Origin: Watersipora subatra
Taxonomy: Eukaryota; Bryozoa; Gymnolaemata; Cheilostomatida; Watersiporidae
NCBI RefSeq assembly: GCF_963576615.1
Contig: NC_088708.1
Coordinates: 55,911,196 to 55,975,195, forward strand
DNA length: 64,000 nucleotides
Direction of reading: 5' to 3'
Part shown: piece after piece, positions 38,301-46,939 of the stretch
How positions within the stretch are numbered: position 1 is the stretch's first letter
Layout of the letters: every line of letters begins with the position of its first letter
Translations under genes and position numbers: made by a program
Notes under the pieces: generated by a model
What the model was told of the DNA's origin: nothing
What the model saw: the letters and a program-made list of their open reading frames with translations, nothing else
The model's database searches: none

Positions 38301-41300
38301 CTTCTAATATTGGCCAATATTGCATTTCTCTTATTGCAGGGGGAGAGATATAAACATATAATCTTTTCCTTTCATTATTGCTGTTTGTTGTATATAATAA
38401 CACCCACACCCAGTACATTACAGCTACCATTGCATTATCCTATTGTACTGCAGCGCCATTTGACTGCTAATATTGCATTTCTTAACCATCAGTACCCCTT
38501 CTTTTTTCCAATATCACTTTGGTCGTGGGCTGTATGACAGTGGAATTTCTAGTAAGTAAAATTTATGTTAAAGGAGGTTTACGTTATAGAAGCGTCTACT
38601 GTATCATTATACAGTTGATGAAGAGTGATAAGGTATGACATGAAACGTTGTCTGCTCTTTTTCTTGGTGATCATCAGGCGAAATAATGTGGGATACACTT
38701 TTTCTCTTTCCCATTTAACGTGTAGGCCTACTGCACTATCAGCATCTTTCATCATCTATTCTACTTAGTAGGCAAAGAAAAAGATGTAACTTCCATAAAC
38801 ATGCTAGAAATACTTGTTGACCTTGCTCATAAATCTCATTTCTCAAAATCAATAAAAGTGATCTACAGAATTCAATTGGGTTAAAATGAAAAAATATTAA
38901 ATTTTTTTTATTTTCAAATTGTAGCGGACACTTGTTTGCTACAGGTTCACCTTTTGTTCACGTAGTGGCCATCTAGTCAGCATGAAAGCATTTAAAGTAA
39001 TTAGTAAGCAGATGTGTTTTTCCAATGCAGAAGTTTTTGCTGATAATTAGTGATCCTTTTGGACTGTTGAACTATATATTCCTTTTTTCATAAAAAAGCC
39101 TTCAATTTAGCCTTCAACTCACTGTGTTCATGTTGTAGAAAGAGTTCTAGCAGGCACTCGTCGACTTCACACTCGAGAACAACTATCATTTTTGAGAGCA
39201 CCAAGCACTGCCACACCAGCTGTTTTTAATCCATCAGACAGCTCGTCATCTGAGGATGGATCATTCGCTGCTAAAGTTCTCGTGCCTCAAGTACCTCTGG
39301 CTAGGAAGCGTAAGCCGACAGTCATTGAACTTTCAAGCACTAGTGGCCCAAGCAGTCAAAGTGAAGCCAGTCAGCAAAGTCAGGAAGCCTCGAAGAATAG
39401 ACAGTCTAAGGATCGATTAAAGCATCGTTGCACTGAGTCACCATCGAAACGAAAAAGCAGTCGATTATCTAAAACAGATAAATCTTCTCCGGCTGGTAGT
39501 GAGGATAGAAGAAGTTATGTTATAGAGGATCCTTCACCCGACGTTGTATTGTGTGTTTCACCACCAGAAGTTTTGCCATCTCCGGGATTGGGCACTCGGT
39601 AGGCTCATATTTGTCAACTAATTTGCTATCTATGAATTATCGTAGTCCAACTATTGAACATTTATAGATACATGTAGTCAATTGTGTGGTTGTTAATTGG
39701 AAATGTTTGATTTCAATATATTGTTGTAAATTATCTTGTAAGGTTAGAGCTATTATTTTTTGTCTGTATTGTTCTTGCAGCATTAGTTCCTTCTAATCAT
39801 GCTCGTGAAAGCTTTTGTTTTAATGAGCTATTTTAGGCAGCAAAACTAATTTATCAAAAGCTGGAGTATTTTGCTTAAATTTTGCTGTTTTGTAGACAAG
39901 AAAACATTGAAGAAGCTGATGAAAGCGATTTAGCTCTGCTGGTTACCCCAAGACGTGAGTTAGATATCTCTGGTCCATCATGATGGCTTGCTTGAATTCC
40001 ATGAATATGTAATGTATGTTCAATATAGCGTATACTGCTTGGTTTTAGAGCTAACAACAAAGCCAGTTAGAGTAAAGCTGACTTCAAAGCTAACAGCTGA
40101 AGCCTCTGTGTCACAGCCAACGATGGTATCTGAGGCATTGCTTAACAGCAATTCTACTGTAGCAAATATTGGTGTCTACAATGAACGCAAAAGCAACCAG
40201 GCTACACTTCCACCTCCACAGGCTTCAACATTGAAATCACCAGCAACTATATTAATAAATAGTTCTTTGGAGCCATCGCCGGGTGACAATCATTTTTCAA
40301 CACAGGCCGTTTCAACTAGCCCACTTAGTATTGAAGTGAGTGCAGCAGATTATGCTCTTTTAGAGTCATCTATTCATTCATTGCCAAGAACTGTAGAGGC
40401 TGACAGAGCAACTGCTGACAAGTCATTCCACTTAGGTGATATTAAAATAACGGATTCTTCCTGCAAGGTTTCTCTAGACACCTCATCTGCTAAAGAGTGT
40501 AGGTCATCTCAAATGTTGAGAAAAACTGAAGAAGAGCGCATCAATAGTTCTCAGCTTATGGATTCAGTTGCTGTCAAACCACAAAGTAGCTCCCAATTAG
40601 CAATTGTTAATTCTTCAATATATATTCAGAGTGCTAACACAATCCAAACACAATCTCTACCAATAACGAAAAGTGATGAATTATTTCGTGACTTGCTAAT
40701 GTCTGACACAGCACCACCAAACCATAGTTGGTTGCCATCCACATCCAAAGAGTCATTCTCAAACATGAATGAGAAACCAAACGAAGCTTCTTCAGAATCT
40801 CAGTATAAGCATAGTGTCGCATTACCTAATGAAAATGCTGAAACACAATTAACTTGGTCAAGTTTTGATTTGGAAAGCCAAAAAACTAATAGATTGAGTA
40901 TCGAATCTGCCAAGTCTACTTCGGGCAATTGTGATTCTGGCAACAGTGCAACATTTACTACACTTTCCCAGCCTGATCAAGTCCAACCTAATTCTTCAAT
41001 TGAAAGGAAACCACGTCGATCTCCGAGGAAATCTAATCAAAGCCCTATGCATTTTGCTCCGAAACAAACCTCTTCGAGTCCAAATAGGCAGTACATCATT
41101 TCTCCAGAAACTAATAGATCAAGTATCAAAACTACCAAGTCTGCTTCGGTCAACTGTGATTCTGGCAGCAATACAACAGTCGTTACAGCTTCTCAGTCTG
41201 ATGAAGTCCATCCTGATTCTTTAATTGAAAAGCAACCACGTCGATCTCCGAGGAAATTTAATAAGAACCCTATGCATTTTGCTCCGAAACAAACCCCTTC

Positions 41301-44300
41301 AAGTACAAATAGACAGCACATCATTTCTCCAGAAACTCATAACTTAATGCAAGTTAGTCCAAAAAGTATAGCAAAACCTGCACCATGTCATTCTACACCC
41401 AACGTTGAACCGATGGACTTTCAGTTTTCAACAGCGGATTCCAATGTAGACCAGCCCAATGTTATTATTGAAAAGACACCTTTCGAACAAGTACCTGATA
41501 AAACTTGTGTTTGTGATAAGCTCACTGCTACACCTGAGATCAAAAGCAACTTGTCGGTTGTGAAACAGCCACCATCCACAAAGCGACAAAGCTCTCTGAA
41601 GGATGTGTTGCAATTGCCTTTGCGCAGTCCACAGTATCAGGACGCAGAGTCATCTTTTACTAGTATTTATACAGACTGTCACTCCAATCACAGTAATGTC
41701 TCTAAAGACCCCCAAGATATAGATTCCAACATTTCAACGACTAACGAATTGAATCAAATTGATTGCGCACAAGTGACATTGACTTCTCAGATCAATATCG
41801 GTTGTTCAAAGTCAAATTACCATGATCAAGCCTCATCGGATGTAAAGGTATATACTATGGTATCTTTGATAGTTTGTTTATTGAAACAAGCTTTTCAGTG
41901 CATGTGCATGCTAAAAATCCTTTTGCAACAATTATTTTGGGTGCCTAATGGTTTTTTAAAATTGTTTTGATATTGATTTTATTCAATAAGAAATTCTCTC
42001 CAGTGAATTTGCTAAGTGAAGCAAAATGACTAAGAATTCTCATTCTTAGTTTGTTATTCAAAACTCCTCTAGAAAATTCCACGAAAACTATACCATAATT
42101 TAAAATTTAGTTTCAAAAATTTTGTTTTGTCTAACGGTAGTACTAAATTCACATTACTAGATGTCTTTGCTGATGGTTTTAACCGTATTTGTGTATTATC
42201 CAAGGTGTGTATGGGAGGTCAAATTTTTAAGTGTATTTTGATTTAAATCTTTTTTAAAGATAGTCACGTTGCACCAAAAATTGAGATTCTGACATCGACA
42301 GATTTAGTTGAGAACTTGGTTGAAAATTGGTTGAGCATTGGCAAACTGTTGGAGTAACCGAATGTCAAAGGTTTGTAACCGAACAACTCCGGTCATGCTC
42401 AAAATGGTTCAATCAGGTGTAATCATACATGTAGCGCACCTTTCATTGCCAGTTATTGCTAGTTCAACGCCACTTATTGCTAGTAAATGCAGTAATCATT
42501 TATTTTTTTAAGACGATCGATTTAATTGTGGTTCAAAATGCAGCAACTGGAATCATGTGACCATAAGACAGGAAATAGCTAGTAACACGGTCATTCTTTT
42601 CATGTAGGTCTGGCTCATTTGACAACTCCAAATGTGCAGTCTACTGAAATTGTTGGGCTGATCAGACTGCATACACATATGCAGTCATACATGTCAATCA
42701 TTTCGGGGAGAACAATGGAAATCTGCAATGTGTTTTACAGCTAGTCTTCAATGCATCAGTGTGAAACCGCTAAAATCGGAGTTGTCCTATTTTTGTACAG
42801 AAAACTACAAAAATAGGACACACAGATTGCCGTTTATATAGTAGATGTGTGACCGAAAGGACTGCTAAGTTTTGTTTATGCAGAAATTGTGTTATAATCG
42901 GAGATCCTGTGACTAGAATTTGTTCAAGCTTGGATTTTTGTTTGTTTTTTTTCTAAAGACAAATTCTTTTAGCTTTTTATGTTGGAAATATCTCTACTAA
43001 GCAGGTGCCTATAGTTGCCATGTCTAACAGTCCAACTGTCATACAAGCAGTCAGTAAGCAATCAGTTTCAATTGCCTTTCTATGTCAGGTTGTTGCCAGA
43101 TACATTTACATTTTTGCGGGTTTTGCACCGCTTATTCTTTTAGTCAGCTATATTTAAAGCATCATGTACATGCAATCAGCATCAGTATTACTATAAGCTT
43201 ATCATGGTGCATATTATCCTGTCACTTGAACAGCCTGGAGTTGACTGCTACAGTACTATAAAGGTTGAAACACGATCTACCGACTCTCTGGAGCCTGTGC
43301 CTGGTACTTCAAAGGAAATTCTTGATGTAACCCTCCAAACGGATTCTGATGTCCCGCAGATAGGCAGATGCACTTCGTGCCCAGAAGTATGTAGTCCAGT
43401 ATTCTTTGATCAGTAGACCAGTCCATGTCCGTGCTCAACTCAGATCCCACACTAACCTTAAGGCGTGGTCACACGAGCACCGAACCGACGTAGGTTCGGT
43501 TCGGAGGCTTAGATACCATTCGCTTAGATAGGTTCGCTTCTTAGATACCATACGTATAGGGACAAGACACGGTTTCATTAGTAGTTTTTATGTATTTGAG
43601 TTAAATATTTCTATTGTAAACAAAAAACTTTGAGGAACAATTATAATTACACAGCAGATTTATCAGAAGATCGTTCAGCTGCTCAAAATAAATCACTCGA
43701 TACAAAGATTTTGCTAACCCTTCCCATCAACATAATTATATTGTTTTTATTAACATATGAATGTTTTTCTATGCTGAGTACATAACAAACAAAATCAGTC
43801 TTTATCATAGTACTGTGGTTTTACATAAATAAATCAGTCAACGATACTTCATCAGGATGAATATGACACATTACTTATATTCCACACGAAAGAAAATCAC
43901 AACCATTCCCTTACATTTATGCAAAACTTAAGTGCAACATCTTACATTTATGCAACCCAATCACAAGTCCGGGTGAACCTTGTCGTAAATTGCTTCATGT
44001 TGTTTATTTAACGAAATAAAAGTATCGTCCCATTTCTTTTTTAACTTTACTCGCACGTAAGAAGAAATGTGACGCGTGCTCGCTAGAATTCTAGAATTTT
44101 AACCAGCCAATAAGAGCAAGGGTTCGGCACGAAATTTCGAGCAGTACCGAAATAGTTCGCTTCGGTCAGAAATGTCCTCAGCCGAACTTTTTAGAGCTGA
44201 AAACGACGTCGTTTTGCGTCATTTAGTTCGGTTCGGTGCCCGTGTGACCACGGCTTTACGGTTATGTAACTGTTGTTACCAAGGAAATACTGTTGTTCAA

Positions 44301-46939
44301 AGAGGTTTTGATATGGTTGGCTTTTTATGACTGCTAAAACGCATGTGTAAGAAGTACCAAACTGATATACCAAAGCTTGAACTGAAATCAATGTAACTTC
44401 GGCTGCAATATGTTAAGTATAGTCACATGCATTCTCAGGCACTAGGCATAGCATGCTTTGCAGGTGTCATATCAAGCACTCTCATTGGTTTAATTGTACT
44501 TACAGTACTTTGTGCATAATAAATAATACATAAAGTGCAAAAAATTTATGAAATATTTTATGTAAATATTATTATTCGATTATGGGGCTGATAATATTTG
44601 ACTAAGTAGTGCGTTGTCGGTGAAGAGCATTCTGAAGAATGCCGTGCTCTGTAATTGTCAAGTGATGTTGAATTGATTGCGTATAGAATAGGGTGAGATA
44701 GCAGCTCCAGTTTCATCAGTGACGTAATAATAACTCTCTGAGGCCATTGAGGTTGCGTCGTGCTCATGACCCGTTAAGTGAGTCACAACGATAAAATGTA
44801 CTGGCCACAATGTTGAGCTATACAGAGTCTAGTTGTTTTTTAAAAACACTAAATATTTATACTACAAGGCTGTCAATAACCAATAACACCGCTATTGCCA
44901 GAGGACAACTGCAACCCTTATCCGCAACTAATGCCAGTGAATAAATAAATTATCAAGTCAATTGTCCTATAATACACATAGAGAGAAATGTAAAATAAGC
45001 TTCTACCACAAAGTTTAGAAATAAATAATGATAACAAGTTAAAATGGTAGCATATTTCATTAAGATAAAAATAATTCATATTTGTATATTAATTTTGAAC
45101 ATAAAGGTTTTTATGATGAGTCTGTGTCAATCTGTTAGTCTGTTTAGCTGTTACCAATCTAACCTTAAAGCGATATTGAGGAATGGAATGGCAGTTCTTC
45201 TGTGATCAAATTACATTGAAGTCCTGTGTCAAGAATGTTGGGTCATTTTTAATAGCACATTTTATGAACAGCTAGCTTAAAGCCAGCATTTTCAAAAGAG
45301 GAATTACAATTATGTGTACTGTTTGAGATCCATCACACAAGATACAGAACGTGTTGTGGCTAGAGTGTTTGCCACCAGCTCTGAAGGTGGCCAGTTCTCT
45401 TGCAGGACAAGGTGTGTAGGATGAATGAGCTGAAGTCGCATGAGATGTATTCAAGACTGATGAGTACGTACAGACTAACAGACGAAGAGACACTGATGTA
45501 TGTCCTCACTCTCAGCGCTGACTGGGAGCTAATTGAGCAGCATATCAAGTCTCGTAAGACATCAAGATTTCTTCTTCTGATTTCTTTCAATTTGTTAATC
45601 AATGTTTTTCCAGTTTAGGCGTTCATGGGCTCTATTTAATTCATAGTTTACAAGCATACTTACTCAATATTAATGTATAAATAATACATTAATATTATTA
45701 ATAATTTCTTCTATATATGTCTCAAAGTATGTATGTCATATGTATCTGTGCATTCCGGCTATAGCTATTATTAGAATAACTGCAGCAGGACAACAATGCT
45801 GACGCAATGTTATGGAGTACGCCATTAGAAGCCTAGCAGCATACTGCAATTTTCCATTGGCAATGTGCCAGGCTAACAGCTTGAAAGTTACAGTTGTTTG
45901 ACAAAATTTTAAAACCTTTACAGTTGTCTTCATTTCTCTCTTAATTTATTTAAACTACACATAACACTTCTTTCATGATATGTAGTTTGAAAGTTAGAAT
46001 GGTAAATGTTGTTATATGTTAAATACAAATCAATTTTCTGTCCGGACTTTTTGATTACCCAGGCAGCACAGCTAGTAATAACATATTTAATGCCTTGCAA
46101 TTTTGTAATGTTTGGTGACTGTAAGGCAAAGATGGAATAGAATAGATATACATGATTGTGGGCATGCTGGTAAAACCATCTGAGTTATTGTATAGGGCGC
46201 TTCTGCAAATATATAATATAGGGCAAAATGCAAAAATGGGAAAGGCGTGAGGCATTTAGACTCCAATCGCATATACCTTAAAATTGTAGAAGAATTATAC
46301 TGATCCTGGTCTTGTTGCGGTACACAAGGGTGAGCGAGTATGCTTCATTGGCAGCTGATGAGCGGATGCCTGACCTAAGAACTCCATAAATACATAATGT
46401 TTGCAAGCTTTCATCTAATTAATATAATAACCCAGACAGCCGCATATGGTCAAAAGTTACAATTGCTTATCCCCTATTCCCATTTAACGCTAAATGCTAT
46501 ACATGTCAATGTTTTAGAGCAAGGAGCATCGTGTCTGTGTGGGTCTTGTTTGGCCAATTTGTTAACACTTATCAATATAGTGTTAACTAATCTGTTAACA
46601 CCATATTGATAAGCATGTTTAATCATTTCGATCACCAAAGTTTAGGTCATTTGAAACATCAGTTGTTTTTGTAAATGACTGAAATGTACATGCATATTTG
46701 ACTACTTCTTAAATGACTACTACCCTCTCGACAAGTTATCTGATGACCTTTATGAAGACTCAGTGTCATTGTTAATGCTAGTCCAAATTCCTAAATGTTT
46801 CAAAGGAGTTTTGACAGCAGCTAAGACTGCCTTTTGCGAAGGTGGCAGCAAGACAGACAAATTTAAACCATTTTCACCGAGAAGGATATACAATCTTGCG
46901 GCACGCTTTACGCAGTCGCACATGCAAATTATTAGTTGA
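20869..46939 (+). CDS. TERF2IP: RAP1 / TERF2IP-like telomere protein
   Basis: RAP1 is the shelterin subunit that binds TRF2 through its C-terminal RCT domain. Exons read by eye: 20869-20985, 22397-22443, 23225-23329, 28552-28936, 30920-31040, 35447-35573, 39139-39598, 39896-39954, 40049-41847, 43234-43386, 45406-45553 and 46818-46939. Exons 1-3 encode a BRCT domain, exons 5-6 a Myb-like domain, exon 11 the RCT core. Exons 7-10 are Ser/Thr/Pro/Lys-rich and probably disordered. The total is about 1,200 residues against about 400 in human. All junction phases agree except exon 3 to exon 4, where exon 3 leaves 2 nt and exon 4 needs 1; a small exon may be missing or the donor may differ. The last exon is the least certain. 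The start ATG (20869) gives MASDTSTSLPTKLFIHNSEP; a nearby ATG at 20864 is in another frame. Confidence 0.88.
21032..21094. repeat. 31-bp direct duplication
   Basis: ATGTTTACATCTATAGCTAG and the following 11 bases occur twice in tandem with one difference. Confidence 0.85.
21137..21250. repeat. 57-bp tandem duplication
   Basis: Two consecutive copies begin AACCCCCCATGGGCCATGAG and end with CAGTAGGCGCTCCT, which is the terminal sequence of element family E. The duplication therefore includes the transposon boundary. Confidence 0.85.
21235..22100 (+). mobile_element. Truncated copy of TA-flanked element family E
   Basis: Starts CAGTAGGCGCTCCTACAACG and follows 36603-37280 in order, sharing CGTTATAAGAACAGTAAA-type and TTCCAAGATCTT words and the ending CGAAGCAAAAACC. 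The right inverted end is not found. Confidence 0.65.
23330..24086. other. RAP1 intron 3, left part
   Basis: Between the BRCT exon and the Academ-like insertion. A missing small exon could lie here; one AG-bounded open stretch begins near 23858 (SNSKPNIYTHYA in a compatible phase). No homology supports it. Confidence 0.4.
24087..24272 (+). repeat. Left terminal inverted repeat of the Academ-like element
   Basis: Matches the reverse complement of 27989-28187 with scattered mismatches. It carries a motif pair, GCGGCCATCTTG then CAAAATGGCCGCCAT (24213-24247), that resembles back-to-back YY1 sites. Confidence 0.85.
24305..27413 (+). pseudogene. Broken Academ-like transposase gene (XPG-like region plus Cys8 finger)
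   Basis: One ancestral coding region is now in three pieces. The first frame (24305-26380, up to 691 codons; first ATG at 24344) carries VVTLDMGLYKPAKQLQMA and ends after VFDRYDIGQSLKAATREK. A one-base shift near 26320-26335 moves the reading frame. The second piece (26310-26711) has SSQEEADTKLILH and SPDTDVLILAI, like the XPG internal motif. An in-frame TAA at 26709-26711 interrupts it. The same frame then continues to 27413 with FHALPGADVTGRF, like the helix-hairpin part of XPG nucleases, and a cluster of eight cysteines (residues 167-194 of the last piece) resembling a CXC/Cys8 finger. The N-terminus lacks a clear start and may be truncated. This copy cannot make a full-length protein. Confidence 0.8.
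27688..28050 (+). repeat. Sub-terminal tandem repeats (about 163 bp) in the Academ-like element
   Basis: Two full units and part of a third, beginning near 27688, 27853 and 28019. Each starts with a GGCGGCCATTTTGAAAAAC-type block followed by AAGATGGCTGCC. Each full unit also contains CATGTTTTTTGGACT. The third partial unit is the inner part of the right terminal repeat. Confidence 0.85.
27989..28187 (-). repeat. Right terminal inverted repeat of the Academ-like element
   Basis: Reverse complement of the left repeat at 24087-24272. The outermost bases are CCCTGACTA. Confidence 0.85.
28188..28551. other. RAP1 intron 3, right part
   Basis: Between the transposon and exon 4. No exon or repeat that I can support. 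Confidence 0.5.
28552..28936 (+). CDS. TERF2IP: RAP1 exon 4: linker between BRCT and Myb-like domains
   Basis: Acceptor ATGCAG, donor AG|GTAATT, ending NSKR so that exon 5 completes the codon. It encodes about 128 residues with no recognised domain (LDNTSNLKRHKVSSELESVS onward, then RSKLEKTSAHGNAADAFAFS). The phase at its start does not match exon 3. A possible internal donor (ACAG|GTATTC near 28826) means the exon could be shorter in some transcripts. Confidence 0.6.
29293..29352 (+). other. tRNA-like fragment (possible SINE remnant)
   Basis: CGTATAGTTCAATGGTTTAG resembles a tRNA A box, and GGTTCCTAGATCAAATC resembles a split or decayed B box at tRNA spacing. Stems do not close well. Weak call. 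Confidence 0.3.
29816..30065. repeat. 25-bp minisatellite, ten identical copies
   Basis: Ten units beginning GAGAGCAATAGCCATTGTAC and ending AGGAA, with no difference between them. Their identity means recent expansion or strong homogenisation. Because 25 is not a multiple of 3, the three minus-strand ORFs of 78-118 codons across it cycle through all frames; they are artefacts. Confidence 0.97.
30920..35573 (+). CDS. TERF2IP: RAP1 exons 5-6: Myb-like domain
   Basis: Exon 5 (30920-31040) reads HKKKEYTVQEDILIINAVLK, ending NGNRLWEVIAANK before GTAAGT. Exon 6 (35447-35573) continues DVNRTSQSLKERFIKKILPY. The pattern matches human RAP1 (FTDADDVAILTYVKE, GNALWKAME, TQHSWQSLKDRYLKHL). The tryptophan and the QSLK[ED]R[FY] signature are conserved. 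Both phases fit. In human RAP1 this domain does not bind DNA on its own; whether that holds here is unknown. Confidence 0.9.
31041..35446. other. RAP1 intron 5
   Basis: A very AT-rich 4.4 kb intron. It contains the pogo-like element at 34355-35061. ORFs of 60-110 codons (for example 32396-32725 minus) show no recognisable protein. Confidence 0.6.
34355..35061 (+). mobile_element. TA-flanked pogo/Tigger-like non-autonomous element (family G), 707 bp
   Basis: The left end CAGTCATACCTTGACC and the right end GTTGAGGTATGACTG are inverted copies; TA follows the right end. The interior parallels 2523-4173, sharing ATATAAATTAACTAAATATA-like and GATGCTGTTCTC words. No ORF of note. Confidence 0.75.
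36603..38601 (+). mobile_element. TA-flanked 2-kb non-autonomous DNA transposon (family E)
   Basis: Left end GAGTAGACGCTCCTACAA, right end AAGCGTCTACTG, inverted with one or two mismatches, TA on both sides. The first 680 bp match the truncated copy at 21235-22100. No transposase. CAGTAG-type ends with TA duplication suggest a pogo/mariner relative. Confidence 0.7.
37941..38395. repeat. 246-bp tandem duplication inside the family E element
   Basis: Two consecutive copies beginning ACTTCTTGATATTGTTAGCT and containing GGAGAGATATAAACATATAA, about 95 percent alike by eye. They arose after or within the transposon insertion. Confidence 0.9.
39139..39598 (+). CDS. TERF2IP: RAP1 exon 7: Ser-rich, basic linker
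   Basis: Opens ERVLAGTRRLHTREQLSFLR just after the Myb-like region, then turns Ser/Lys-rich with basic clusters (RKRKP and SPSKRKSSRLSK) that look like nuclear localisation signals. Acceptor GTAG|AA, donor CTCG|GTAGGC. Phases fit both neighbours. Probably disordered. Confidence 0.8.
39896..41847 (+). CDS. TERF2IP: RAP1 exons 8-9: long disordered region with a 75-residue tandem repeat
   Basis: Exon 8 (39896-39954) adds RQENIEEADESDLALLVTPR. Exon 9 (40049-41847, about 600 codons) is Ser/Thr/Asn/Gln-rich with no folded domain recognised. Two exact-length 75-residue repeats lie at 40888-41112 and 41113-41337; each contains RRSPRK, MHFAPKQT and IISPET. The SP and TP pairs could be CDK-type phosphorylation sites. 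The donor is AAG|GTATAT. Human RAP1 has no counterpart of this length. Confidence 0.85.
41848..43233. other. RAP1 intron 9
   Basis: Includes a hairpin at 42785-42830 (stem TGTCCTATTTTTGTA). No exon recognised. Confidence 0.6.
43234..43386 (+). CDS. TERF2IP: RAP1 exon 10
   Basis: In frame on both sides (phase 0/0) between acceptor TGAACAG and donor GAA|GTATGT. Encodes 51 residues (PGVDCYSTIKVETRSTDSLE onward, ending GRCTSCPE). It has no recognised domain and continues the acidic/Ser-rich linker. Supported by phase and splice sites rather than by homology. Confidence 0.6.
43461..44255. mobile_element. Harbinger-like non-autonomous element (family D), 795 bp
   Basis: Left end AGGCGTGGTCACACGAGCAC, right end GTGCCCGTGTGACCACGGCT, close inverted matches extended by CGAACCGAAC-type sequence on both sides. 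TTA duplications at 43458-43460 and 44256-44258. PIF/Harbinger elements usually duplicate TWA. No transposase ORF. Lies in RAP1 intron 10. Confidence 0.8.
44256..45405. other. RAP1 intron 10, right part
   Basis: No exon or repeat recognised between the Harbinger-like element and the RCT exon. Confidence 0.55.
45406..45553 (+). CDS. TERF2IP: RAP1 exon 11: RCT domain core
   Basis: Acceptor CTTGCAG, donor CTC|GTAAGA. Encodes NELKSHEMYSRLMSTYRLTD then EETLMYVLTLSADWELIEQH. This fits the RCT three-helix pattern of human RAP1 (AVQWLMGEFNLSADEVTQALLRCGGDLEATRRFL). The RCT binds TRF2 in vertebrates. Confidence 0.85.
45554..46817. other. RAP1 intron 11
   Basis: Contains an inverted repeat at 46568-46614 (stem CTTATCAATATAGTGTTAAC with one mismatch). 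No exon seen. Confidence 0.55.
46818..46939 (+). CDS. TERF2IP: RAP1 last exon (tentative)
   Basis: The frame after exon 11 requires two leading bases. Several AG acceptors between 46760 and 46818 satisfy this; I chose TTGACAG|CA. It encodes KTDKFKPFSPRRIYNLAARF and stops at TGA 46937-46939. PFSPRRIYNL resembles human PIWSRQDDIDL after the RCT core, but the following helix found in human RAP1 is not evident. Confidence 0.5.

Larger units (their letters stand above)
35574..39138. other. RAP1 intron 6
   Basis: Largely occupied by the 2-kb family E element (36603-38601) with an internal tandem duplication. No exon recognised. Intronic ORFs 35948-36154 and 36176-36382 look random. Confidence 0.6.
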
